Below are positions 1 through 9,231 of a stretch of DNA of 64,000 nt, one piece after another. The DNA is from Folioceros fuciformis. Its lineage: Eukaryota > Anthocerotophyta > Anthocerotopsida > Anthocerotales. The DNA is taken from assembly GCA_049999805.1 (NCBI GenBank), contig JBNGIO010006303.1, positions 195,466 through 259,465 on the forward strand, written 5' to 3'. The translations under genes and the position numbers were made by a program. Every line of letters starts with the position of its first letter. The stretch's first letter is position 1. The notes beneath the pieces are model-generated. The model was not told where the DNA came from. It made no database searches and was given only the letters and a program-made list of their open reading frames with translations.

Positions 1-1713
1 CGTTGTGATGTGCAGGAATAAGTGCCTCCACTTGTACAAGAGGAGAAAGTGCAACCAGCTCTGGTCGAGGCGCTAGTGCTTCGTAGGTCAGGAAGGATCT
101 CACGTCCTCCTGACAGGTATGTTGCATCTCTTGATTATGTCATGCTGACGGATTGTGGGGAGCCCTGTTATTACCAAGAGGCCATGTCAGTGACTGACAA
201 GGACAAGTGGGAGAAGGCGATGCAGTCGCAGATGGATTCGCTCCACAAGAACCAAACTTGAGAGTTGGTTCCGTTGCCTAAGGGCAAGAAGGCGTTGCCA
301 TGCAAATGGGTGTATAAGATGAAGGACATACCCCATTATGGCAAACCCAAGTGTAAGACACAATTGGTTGCTAAAGGTTTTAAGCAACAGCAAGGTATTG
401 ACTTTGATGAGATTTTCTCGCCAGTTGTCAAAATGACCACCTTGCGATGTGTCCTTGGTCTGGTTGCGAGGCACGACATGGAACTTATCCAGATGGATGT
501 GAAGTCAGCATTTCTGCATGGTGATCTCCAGGAAGAGGTATACATGCAGCAATCAGAGGGTTTCATTGAGAAGGGCAAAGAAAGTCTAGTGTGCAGGTTA
601 AAGAAGAGCCTTTATGGTTTGAAGCAGGCACCCAGGGAGTGGTATTTCAAATTCCACTCGTTTACGCTTTCTCAAGGCTACAAACGTAGCGATGAGGATC
701 ATTGCCTCTATACGAAGCAAGCTAAGGATGGAAGCTTGCTCATTCTAGTTCTATATGAGGATGATATGCTAATTGCTGGGCGTAACAGTGATGAGATTTC
801 AGCGTTGAAGTCAAAGTTGAATGGTCGCTTTAACATGACAGACTTGGGAGAGGCAAGCCATATTCTTGGCATGCGTATTCGTCGAGACAGACAGAAGCAT
901 TTGCTTTACTTGTCTCAGAATGAATACATTAACAAGATGCTTCAACGTTTCAATATGGAGAAGGGGAAGGTATTGAGTACTTCGTTGCCTCCATATGTAA
1001 AGCTTTCGAGCAAAGATTGCCCAAGCTCTGCGGAAGACAAAGCTGAAATGGAGAAGGTTCCATACTCATCAGCTGTGGGGAGTTTGATGTATGCAATGAT
1101 TGCCACGCGTCCTGACATTGCGTTTGCAATGGGAGTGGTTAGCAGGTTTATGTCAAACCCTGGCAGCAAGCATTGGGAGGCAGTGAAAGGAGTTATGAGG
1201 TACTTGAATGGTACAAAAGCTTTGTGCATATGTTTTGGTAGTGAAGATGCATCTGTCGTGGGATATATGGATGCTGATTATGTAGGGGATATGGACAAAA
1301 GGAGGTCCACATCCGGTTATGTCTTCATGTGCACCGGAGGGACAGTCTCATGGCAATCGCGTTTGCAATCGTGCATAACGCTATCTACCACAAAGGCCGA
1401 GTATGTTGCAGCGACTGAGGCATGCAAGGAAGCCATGTGGCTTGCTCGTTTAGTGGGAGATTTGAGGATCAAGGTTGAGCTGCCAGTGTTGCATTGTGAT
1501 AGCCAGAGTGCTATCCAATTGGCGAAGAATCCAGTGTTTCATGCGAAGACCAAACATGTGGAAGTGAAGTATCACTTCATTCGAGAGGTGTTGGAAGACA
1601 AGAGGGTACAACTTGTCAAAGTTCACACCAGTCAGAATCCTACAGATGTTCTTACCAAGGGGCTCTCTTCGGAGCAATTCGCACAAGCTCGGACACTCAT
1701 GGGCATGAGGTAG
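1..1713 (+). pseudogene. Ty1/copia reverse transcriptase-RNase H (3' part of pol), inactivated
   Basis: The reading frame encodes the C-terminal half of a copia Pol polyprotein: reverse transcriptase (KGFKQQQGIDFDEIFSPVVK, then DVKSAFLHGDL, then SLYGLKQAPREW), the catalytic-site block, and RNase H ending near VEVKYHFIREV and PTDVLTKGL. The integrase and gag parts lie outside the window. The frame carries a TAA at 19-21 and a TGA at 259-261; the TGA replaces the tryptophan of the usual TWELV segment, so one G-to-A change explains it. The polymerase box reads YEDD where copia elements have YVDD; both aspartates remain. From 262 to the TAG stop the frame is open, so the element is fairly young but not autonomous. 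Identification as copia RT/RNase H is secure; the exact family is not determined. Confidence 0.95.
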
Positions 1714-1743
1714 ACCACTCTCCTATGAAGGTAAATTGGCCTT

Positions 1744-2087
1744 TAAGGGGGAGGTTGTAGGGTTATTAAAGCCCAATGTGCTTAGACTAATGTGTTTAGT
1801 CTAAGATTAGTGTCTGGTTAAGTATCATTAGCTTAGATTAGCTTAAGCTAATCTATAGGAAGCTTCTTGCACAGCTTGCTTCCTATGCGCTTCTTGTGAA
1901 GCTTCCCAGAGAGCTCTTCTAGAGGGTATAAATACCCCCTTAAGCACCCTTGCATATTGAGATCTTTTATGAGAGTGTGACCTCTCTTTCTCCTCTCCTC
2001 CTTGCCTCCTCTTCTCCTCTCCTTCACTATGCTCCTCTAGCGATCCTTCAGTTTTGCCTCTGTTCTCCAATCCTCTCAGGATATACA
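1744..2087 (+). repeat. Polypurine tract and 3' LTR of the first copia element
   Basis: A purine run (AAGGGGGAGG, about 1745-1754) directly follows the pol frame and is the usual copia polypurine tract. The LTR begins with TGTAGGG at 1756. A TATA-like GTATAAATA near 1928 fits an LTR promoter. Bases 1781-1805 form a 10-bp hairpin (CTTAGACTAA, TGTGT loop, TTAGTCTAAG). The right end is a guess: the first suitable TG..CA terminus is at about 2086-2087. The 5' LTR is outside the window, so no repeat comparison or target duplication can be checked. Confidence 0.6.
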
Positions 2088-2367
2088 TGAATGTGGAGCC
2101 CTTTAAACCCCAGTTTGACAATCATTTTCATAATGCCACCCATCATGTTTTTGAACCTTTGTACATGGACAAAGCTCATTAGGTACCTTGCAACTCATTG
2201 TAGGCAATTTCAATGTCCATTCCTAATTGATACTCTTTGCGGCATATGCTTCTCTACTCACATTCCACTCATTTCGTGCATGCCATTTTGCAAGTCTATT
2301 AGCATTGCATTGTCCCTTGCTTGTTCCAAAAATGCAAGTATCAATCTTCTCCTCCCTTGTCGGATGA

Positions 2368-2395
2368 TTGGGTTCTAAGCATGCTTAGAACCCAA
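2368..2395. repeat. Perfect 28-bp palindrome
   Basis: The sequence is its own reverse complement over 28 bases, centred on GCATGC at 2379-2384. The half-site is TTGGGTTCTAAGCA. It lies about 280 bp outside the copia LTR and has no gene context. Confidence 0.95.
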
Positions 2396-2900
2396 GTTTA
2401 GGGTAATCTTTCCAACCTATTGGTAATGTTTCCAACCTGTTGTTTTTGATCTCCAAAAACATTCCTTGGCTCTTGGCATGCAGCCCCTTGCAATCAAGGA
2501 AGGGCAATCATTCGTTGGTGGTGGTGTGCTTCTCTCGACTCTCTTTCTCTAGACTCTCTTGCTCTTTGGCCTGTGGTAGGGTATTCTTTCCCACCTGTTG
2601 TTCAAGCTCCCAAAAATTTCATGGGCTCTTGCCTTGTGAAGCTTTAAGCATCTTGTGGATAGTGGATAGTATGTATATTGATTCGGTTATGCCGCGGCTA
2701 AAGGGGTCCCCAACCAGCGGAAAGTAGCCTTGGAGAGCTGATTTTATTTAACAACGTCAACGTGTTCTAGAGGAAAGGCATATCTTTAAATAAAGCATAT
2801 TTGAATATAATTATAATATTAAATTTAAAGCCTTTTTATTTTAAAAATAATTATTTCAGCCGGAAATAATCCTAGACGGTGTTTTCATAGTATGACATAA

Positions 2901-2930
2901 TAGGGTTGTGGCTTACCAGCCACAACCCTA
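2901..2930. repeat. 13-bp perfect inverted repeat with 4-base loop
   Basis: The arm TAGGGTTGTGGCT (2901-2913), the loop TACC and the exact reverse complement (2918-2930) form a strong hairpin. It sits about 110 bp beyond the IspE stop codon, on the far side of its 3' end. It could be the end of a small inverted-repeat element or a structure in the IspE 3' UTR. Confidence 0.9.
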
Positions 2931-3042
2931 CAAAATATTTCCCGAGTGCTGTGCCTATGCACTAAATGCACAGCTCCGCAAATGGGGTCCTAAGTACGTA
3001 CGATAGAAGCCCAAGATGAGGTCGGCGGAGACCTCGGGGACG

Positions 3043-5262
3043 TTATTGTCCAGATCCGGGGTTTAGGGGACCCTTTTGATCAGGAATGGGTTGCTGATAC
3101 CACTCATTTTCGTTCCGCGTGAGGAAGTACGCATCTGTACAGGCGAAGCACGGCTGTTACAACCGAGAAAGCAGCGAGGAGCGAGCCAAATGTCGGGTGG
3201 ATGCAGAATAGTGAAAACCTGATATGAATACTTCGCTGTACTGATCCTCGTCATACAGAAACTGAGGAGCTTCGGGGTCCCCGACGCCAACAATGGTGCT
3301 GCCACTGCATGCCATGGCAAATGCTTGTAAAACAACTTGTCCGTCCATCTCCTGGCCAAAATGTTTGGTGAGCATTTCTGCTTACCTTCCAGACATGAAG
3401 ATGGCCTTGTACCGGCCACGACTGGCTGCAGAGATGCGGTCTTTCAAGAGTTTCAGAGACGGTAGCACCTCGAATGCGGGGGGCTCTGTGGAGTGCAGAG
3501 GTAGTTAAGTTCAGGCTTGCACTCATCGTACGTAGAATGACAGGAGGAGAAAGGTGGAATGGTGCTAACCAAGATCGTTTATGCATACCCTTTGAGATAT
3601 GCCATTTTTTGCGATGTCGTTTAGTAGTTCCTCCGGGTCCACTGAACTTGCTCTCTCTAACGTGAATTTCTGCAGACGTTAGTAGTTAGCTTTGGGAAAC
3701 AGCTTTCTGGGACTTTCTTGTGTCTTGATACGAGTGAAAGGCAGGGTGGAGCTGACCTTATACACCTCCGCAGTAGCACACTCCTCCTTGGGTTTTATCA
3801 AAACCATGGGCGTATCCAAAGGTATGGGTGGGGGGATGTCCGTAACCACCTGTCCAACATACACAGACAGATTATTCAGATACGACATTCTGCTTACAAT
3901 CAGCAAAGACCAGGAAAACGGAGCCTCACCTCGCCTCGACTGGTGCAGTAGGCTGCGCCTTTAGAGAAGAAGAAGGGGACATCGGATCCGATTTCTCCGG
4001 ACCATTCTTGAAGCTCCTTCTCAGAGACGATGTTTCCGTTCAGCTGGTTTGCTGCCCACAAGGCTGTTGCAGCATTACCACTGCCACCTCCCAGCCCTGC
4101 ACCTGTGGGCACCCTTTTGTCCAAATGGGTCTGCAGTACAGAAAGAGCGTTTACCCAAGCATTCCAGACATGTCGCTGCCCTACGAATTCCCAAAGGTGA
4201 GGTCACCAAAACCCCATACCCAAAAAAACTTGTTCGAGCCAGTCTTTTTCCGGTACAGATTGAAAGCCTTGATGACCTACATCGAAACACGCAAGAAAAC
4301 AACGGTTAAAGGACAAAGGTGTGAGTAGGCCGAGGTCCTAAAGGAGCGGGTGCAAACACAACTCACCAGATTCTTCTCATCCAGTGGAACCCCGAAGGCG
4401 TTGGTTGTCAGGGAATCCTTGGTGGTGGAAGGAGAAATCGAAAATTTGATGATGTCACCCAAGCTGATCACCTGTCCACGAATGAACACACCGCCTCTGT
4501 AACACCTCACTCTTCAGCTGCAACCTTCTGCTAGTCCGGAACAGGAAACGGCAGAGTACACCTACGTGGAACAAGGACGCGAGATCATGGTACCCATCCG
4601 GCCTCTTCTGCGTTATCCTCAAGAAGACGTTGATCTGCAAGAAAGACCCCCCGAGGGCTTCAGAACCGATCTACCAGAACCCGCATACCCTTGGAGAACC
4701 CAAAACCCGCAAACAGCGGACCTTGGAGGGAGAGAAGAGCGTGAGTTGATTTAATGTCCTGCTTCCCGGACCCCCAAGCTCCTCTACGAGCTGATCAAAC
4801 CGTCCTTGTGCATCCACCGTAAACTGCACTACACACAAAATTTCCGAGCTGAGCTGAGCTGAGCTACCAACGAGAAAACGCGCACTACACACAAAATTCT
4901 GAACTCTGCTCAGGTCAGCTACCATCAAGGAAAGCAAAGCTGACCGTGTACACATACATCACCACACCACAACGTTCCCTCACCTCCACTTTTCTAGAAG
5001 TTGCGGGCTCCGACGCATTTGCCCTCGCTTGGCCTCTACTGGCGCTCCGCTCAATCCCCGGGCCCGGTCGAATCCTTCGCAATTCTACCAAGGAGAAACT
5101 TCTCCCCCAGCCAGCGCCTGCGCCTGCATCCACTTTAGCTCCAGGAAATGGCAACCTGGCTCTGGTGCAAATCATGCCGGTGGACGAGGAGCATTCGCTT
5201 TTGCTTCTGCTTCTGCACCTGCTCGGCGGCGTGAAGCAGAGGCGAAGAGTACTCGAAGTCAT
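3043..5262 (-). CDS. ispE: 4-diphosphocytidyl-2-C-methyl-D-erythritol kinase, plastid (IspE/CMK)
   Basis: This GHMP-family kinase phosphorylates CDP-methylerythritol in the plastid MEP isoprenoid pathway. Eleven exons join in phase: 5262-4984, 4823-4722, 4634-4566, 4471-4367, 4276-4220, 4130-3930, 3849-3757, 3669-3570, 3485-3386, 3304-3219 and 3134-3043, giving 427 residues. Residues 1 to about 90 are Ser/Arg-rich and look like a transit peptide. INVFLRITQKRPDGYHDLAS is the substrate-side start of the kinase. The ATP-binding GHMP motif VPTGAGLGGGSGNAATALW is near residue 211, and SGSGSTIVGVG near 367 is the C-terminal glycine motif. The start is the first ATG of the first exon; further upstream in frame there is only a GTG. 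All junctions are GT..AG and the product aligns end to end with plant CMK from memory, including the NEWY C-terminal segment. I see no defect. Confidence 0.95.
4842..4868. repeat. Short (GAGCT)n tandem repeat in the first IspE intron
   Basis: The pentamer GAGCT is repeated about four times inside the intron between the transit-peptide exon and the second exon. It has no evident function. Confidence 0.6.
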
Positions 5263-7268
5263 GGTGCTCCCGATTCCCGTGACGATCACTCACTCACGCG
5301 CAGCTGACCGCAGTAGACGGGATTGCGTATCTCTAGAGGCGGTTTGGTTTGGGAATTCGATCCCGCCAGTCGCCAGTGGCACGACAGAGAAGTGAGTGTC
5401 TTGTCTGTCTGTAATTGAAAGGAATAAGCGACATCGTCCTGGTCGAGGCATCCAGGCGAGTGCCTGTGAAGAATGTCCCTCTTCCCCGTCTCTCTTATCT
5501 CGGGTGGTGGTTCACCAAGATACCGCTCAGCTCACTTTCGAGTCAAAGCACTACGCGAAGTGTAGTGGCTGGGGCAGCGGGGAAAGTGGGGCATGAGGGC
5601 TGGAATGTATACGGGATTCGATCCCGAGACCGTCCATTCGGAGTCGGCGACCCAGACCACCCGGCCAAACAAAGTTAAACTTCACATTATAGCGTTGCGG
5701 AACCGCGTTCCTCGCACGCTCAGACAGGAGGTTCATGGAGGCAGTTGGTTGCAGGCAGGCGCCTGTACCGAACTCCAGGGCGGTACCCGCCTTCTCCAAC
5801 TACCTGGTCGACTCCTCTCCCGGCTCCTCTACTCCTCGCAACGCTGCAGCGCGCCTCCAATCTTTGCCTCGCCCCCCTCGCCTGCTTCTGCTGTCGCTGT
5901 GGCTGCCGGATACGTCTCGCAGCGCCCTCGCCCTGACACGCACACGCGGCTGCAACCCGCAGTGCATCGGAACAGCCGCAGTCACGCGAGAGGGAAGCGC
6001 GTGCGGGAAGCTGGCTGTGCCACAGCGCCAGCTTCCAGTCTCTCTCATCTTCTTGCCCGTTGCACTGTCGTCCCCCCGGCNNNNNNNNNNNNNNNNNNNN
6101 NNNNNNNNNNNNNNNNNNNNNNNNNNNNNNNNNNNNNNNNNNNNNNNNNNNNNNNNNNNNNNNNNNNNNNNNNNNNNNNNTCCCCCCGGCGCCCCCGCCC
6201 GTCCCCGATGCTTGCTTCAATCCTGGCTGCACTTTCTTGATTCTTCGGAGAAGGGAAATGGAGACGTGCGGCAGTACGAGGCTGACGTTGGACTTCCCGG
6301 AGGCTGAGGCCGCGGCGTGGCAATGAGGAAGGCGGGGGTAGGAGCGGGAGCGGAAGGGGGAGCAGGATCAGGATCAGGATCAGGCAGAAGTGCGGAGGAA
6401 AGATCCAGGCTGATGAGAGTCTCATGGCGCAGCGGACCGTAGAGGTTCTTGGAGGAGCTGCGCGATTCCGGACCGGAGGATGTAGCTGCTGCATGTCCGG
6501 AGTTTGAGCTTGCATGCAACCAGGCCTGCGTTCTCGGGAATTTACCATCGATCTGGAGAGGAGGAAGCGAAGGCGGCCCCGGGGGATCGATCGGGCTTAG
6601 GCCTGGGAGAGAGAGTCGGGCCGGCCCAGGCCGGGACCGGGTGCATACGATTTCATCCCGTTGTGGTGGGAGGGAAAGCCAGGCAGGCCTAGAGGGGGCA
6701 TCGCCAGTATGTTCTCCAGAGGGTAAGGCTTGAGCAAATTAGGTCAGGGGAGAGGTCGGCGGATCCTGCCTAGTTAGCTAGGCTAGGCTAGGCTGCTACA
6801 TTCCATTGAAAGGCTGCTGCTGCTTCTTCTTCTTGTAGTATGGATGCGGTAGTGGTCAGGCTCTGCTGCTGCTTCCGCTTCCGCTTCTGCTACTGCTACT
6901 GCTACTGAATTGGTGCTTTGATAGGACTAGGAGTTAGAGAGGATTGTTACTAGTAGGGATGCGTCGTTGGTGGTCGTGTAGTAGTCGTGAATGCATACGG
7001 GCTACTGGGGACGTAATTGTTGATATTGTCCAATCCAGATTCCTCCGAGGTCATGACATGGTGGTGATTGCAATATGTAACTTGTGCTACTACTACTACA
7101 GTTTGGTGATGTACAGTAACGTTGTCCGTTGGTGCAGTCGTATTAGTGTGTGGAGAGTAGTAGTAGGAGAGGTTGCAATTGGTAAGCTAGCTTCAAGTTG
7201 TAACCATGTGGATTGCCGCAGGACAGGATTGACGGGGTGGGACTGGGATGGGATTGTGAAGGAATCTG
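5263..7268. promoter_or_regulatory. Head-to-head intergenic region between IspE and the RRM gene
   Basis: IspE is transcribed leftward and the RRM gene rightward, so these 2 kb should contain both promoters and both 5' UTRs. The left half is GC-rich and interrupted by a gap. The right half becomes rich in GGTAG/TACTAC triplets and probably holds a first, partly noncoding RRM exon and its intron. I see no convincing TATA box. Reading frames here have poor codon character and I support none. Confidence 0.45.
6081..6180. other. Assembly gap (100 N)
   Basis: The run of exactly 100 N has the same 10-mer, TCCCCCCGGC, on both sides (6071-6080 and 6181-6190). That suggests two contig ends that overlap, so true missing sequence may be small or absent. 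Confidence 0.9.
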
Positions 7269-8051
7269 TTGGGAAGCGGGGGAGGTGGAGAAGGATACGA
7301 GGTGGTTGGGAGTAAGCGGCAGCGGCTGCTGGATCACACGGGCCCGTACCTGCCCATGAGCGCCGCGGCGGCGGCGTCGGTGGCGGGCTACGGCGGGCCG
7401 AGCATCGCGTCGGTGCTACTGGGCCACCCGCGGCCGTTCCCCGTGGTGCGCCTGCGGGGGCTGCCCTTCAACTGCATCGAGAGCGATGTGTTCGAGTTTT
7501 TCGCTGGGCTGGACGTGGTGGACGTGCTGCTGGTGCGGAAGGCGGGCCGCTTCAGCGGTGAGGCCTATGTGGTGTTCGGAGCGCCAATGCAGGTGGACTT
7601 CGCGCTGCAGAAGAACCGCCAGAACATGGGCCGCCGCTACATCGAGGTGTTCCGCAGTAAGAAGCAGGACTACTACATGGCGGTGGCGGCGGAGGTAGCG
7701 GAGCCTAAGGAGGACGACGACTTCCTCATGCCGCCCCATTCCAAGCCCGGCTCCGACAAGGATCATCTGGAGCACACGGGCGTGCTCAAGCTACGGGGCC
7801 TGCCCTTCTCCGCCTCCAAGCGCGACATTATCGACTTCTTCCGCGACTTCAACCTGGCCAACGAGAATGTGCACATTGTGGTGCACGGCGACGGCCGCGC
7901 TACCGGCGAAGCTTACGTCGAGTTTGCCGGGCCCTCCGACTCCAAGGCAGCCATGCGCAAGGATAAGATGACGCTCGGTTCCCGCTACGTCGAGCTGTTC
8001 CCTTCGTCCCGTGAAGAAGCAACCCGTGCTGCCACTAAGTCCTCCAGATGA
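7269..8051 (+). CDS. RNA-binding protein with two quasi-RRMs (hnRNP F/H, GRSF1-like); 5' end unresolved
   Basis: The open frame encodes two RRMs of the hnRNP F/H type, each with the RNP-like start VRLRGLPFN or LKLRGLPFSA and the closing GEAYV..F and RYIEVF / RYVELF blocks. These domains bind G-rich RNA, and relatives regulate splicing or mRNA fate. The conserved plant N-terminal segment GYEVVGSKRQR is present at 7290-7330, but no ATG precedes it: the frame is stopped by TGA at 7257-7259, and 7269 itself is TTG. Either translation starts at the internal ATG at 7356 (231 residues, losing the conserved segment) or a short upstream exon supplies the start. I prefer the second, with an acceptor near 7259-7262. 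From 7269 to the stop there is no intron and the bases are very GC-rich. Confidence 0.85.
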   Translation: MGSGGGGEGYEVVGSKRQRLLDHTGPYLPMSAAAAASVAGYGGPSIASVLLGHPRPFPVVRLRGLPFNCIESDVFEFFAGLDVVDVLLVRKAGRFSGEAYVVFGAPMQVDFALQKNRQNMGRRYIEVFRSKKQDYYMAVAAEVAEPKEDDDFLMPPHSKPGSDKDHLEHTGVLKLRGLPFSASKRDIIDFFRDFNLANENVHIVVHGDGRATGEAYVEFAGPSDSKAAMRKDKMTLGSRYVELFPSSREEATRAATKSSR

Positions 8052-8620
8052 TCACAAAAGCACACTTAAACTTCTTTTTTTTCTTTTAACCAACAAATCA
8101 CTCAAGGCTTGGCACCCTGCCTCCCCGCACGCCTTTACCTTACCTGTAATTTCCGCTGGGTTAGGCTCGCTTCCAGGGATGGGGCCTGATATGCTGTAGG
8201 ATAGGCTAACTTGCCGACGTTTATTGTAAAAGTTTGCAACCAATTATATATCTACGTACTACAAAATAAAGTTCTGAACTACGTACTGTACGTTTGTACC
8301 TGCTGGCAATCGGGTCCAGATCCTCCTGTTTGGGCCCCACGTCCGACCATATCCCTTACTAGTGTAATGAAGTAAAGGAGGCATGGGTATGGAGTCCGAG
8401 TTTTTATTTAGAAAGTTTAATTAAAGCTTTATTTATGAATAAATTTAGTTTAATTCACAGCTCATTCAAATCAATTGCTCTAATTATAATTATGTGTTTT
8501 ATGTTCTTTTAATATTATATGCAATTACCCGCAACCCACTCTTCTTAAGGACTATCCTCTCTTGAGACCCATTTTCCAAGTTTTTGAAGTCTTGTGGTAA
8601 GGCAGTTTATATGCCAAGGC
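8052..8620. other. 3' flank of the RRM gene
   Basis: There is no gene. The first part should be the RRM 3' UTR, with an AATAAA-type signal near 8265 (ACAAAATAAAGTTC). Beyond 8390 it turns AT-rich up to the satellite. Confidence 0.5.
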
Positions 8621-8764
8621 AAGATGTTCATAATAAGAGACATGGGTTTGGTCTTTGGGCTTGAGGTCTTGTGCCAAGATGTCCATAACATGAGACATGG
8701 GTTTGGTCTTTGGGCTTGAGGTCTTGTGCTAAGATGTTCATAACAAGAGAAATGGGCTTGGTCT
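8621..8764. repeat. 55-bp satellite, left block (about 2.6 units)
   Basis: Units start at 8621, 8676 and 8731, each opening with AAGATGT(T/C)CATAA and containing TTTGGGCTTGAGGTCTTGTG. The third unit stops after GGTCT, exactly where a retrotransposon inserted. The same unit resumes at 14189 and a further block lies at 14630-14775. Confidence 0.9.
8760..8764. repeat. Target-site duplication (left copy), GGTCT
   Basis: GGTCT precedes the left LTR and the same five bases follow the right LTR at 14189-14193. A 5-bp duplication is typical of copia integration. Removing the element restores the satellite unit GGTCTTTGGGCTTG. Confidence 0.95.
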
Positions 8765-8991
8765 TGTAAATACGATATATGCATAATAGAAGGTGATTTA
8801 TTGATCTAGGCGAATGCTTTAAATAAACCTATGAAGTACGGTTATAACCATATAACTATATTCACCGTTTAGCTGTATTTATGGTTTATTAATTCTAAAT
8901 TATCTTAACTTAACAACTGTCTATAATGTGCCCTAATAAGTTGGGTTTTATTTAAGCTCTAAGCTATCATATTCACACGGTTACTCCAACA
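8765..8991 (-). repeat. 3' LTR of the second copia element
   Basis: This is the shorter LTR, 227 bp. It aligns with the 252-bp right LTR along its length with scattered substitutions. It lacks a segment of about 25 bp found in the other copy (around 14101-14125, TCTATAATGCTCTATAAATG and following bases). Confidence 0.9.
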
Positions 8992-9045
8992 CTCCCTCTC
9001 GCTCCAAACTTGGGTTGCTGCAGTAGAATTTGATGACGAGGATCA

Positions 9046-9153
9046 TCCATGCTTGCACTTAGGCTATGCTGATCCATGCTTGCACTTAGGCTATGCTGAT
9101 CCATGCTTGCACTTAGGCTGTGCTGATCCATGCTTGCACTTAGGTTGTGCTGA
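9046..9153 (-). repeat. Four 27-bp tandem repeats inside the retrotransposon
   Basis: Units start at 9046, 9073, 9100 and 9127 with TCCATGCTTGCACTTAGGCT. The period of 27 keeps a nine-residue reading (QHSLSASMD) on the minus strand. The array lies between the end of RNase H and the polypurine tract, where no copia domain is expected. Confidence 0.95.
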
Positions 9154-9231
9154 GCTTCTTGTCGATGATATGGTGGCTTCTTCAAGCTGATGATTGAAAG
9201 TCTGCGAGGCAATAACCAAGTTCTGTAGCGC

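Larger units (their letters stand above)
2088..3042. other. Intergenic, AT-rich, no gene seen
   Basis: This holds no reading frame that I can support. Its notable contents are a perfect 28-bp palindrome at 2368-2395 and a 13-bp-stem hairpin at 2901-2930. Bases 2750-2900 are strongly AT-rich. The right edge runs into the 3' end of the minus-strand IspE gene. Confidence 0.7.

Noticed and set aside
3157-3230. IspE C-terminus ending at SSLLSRL
   Set aside because: A GT..AG intron at 3218-3135 leads instead to DAYFLTRNENEWYQQP, which matches the conserved CMK C-terminus.
5340-5380. tRNA-like TTCGATCCC segments (also near 5615)
   Set aside because: No acceptor, D or anticodon arm pairs around them.
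5593-6548. Several long overlapping frames on both strands around the first gap
   Set aside because: They owe their length to GC-rich DNA and to reading through N; no frame has domain-like sequence or a shared splice pattern.
7486-7698. Arg/Trp-rich plus-strand frame inside the RRM gene
   Set aside because: It is a +1 shadow of the RRM coding frame; composition follows the GC-rich codons of the real gene.
8621-8764. 55-bp repeats as part of the retrotransposon LTR
   Set aside because: The units lie outside the TG..CA termini and the GGTCT duplication and recur at 14630-14775, so they are the target, not the element.
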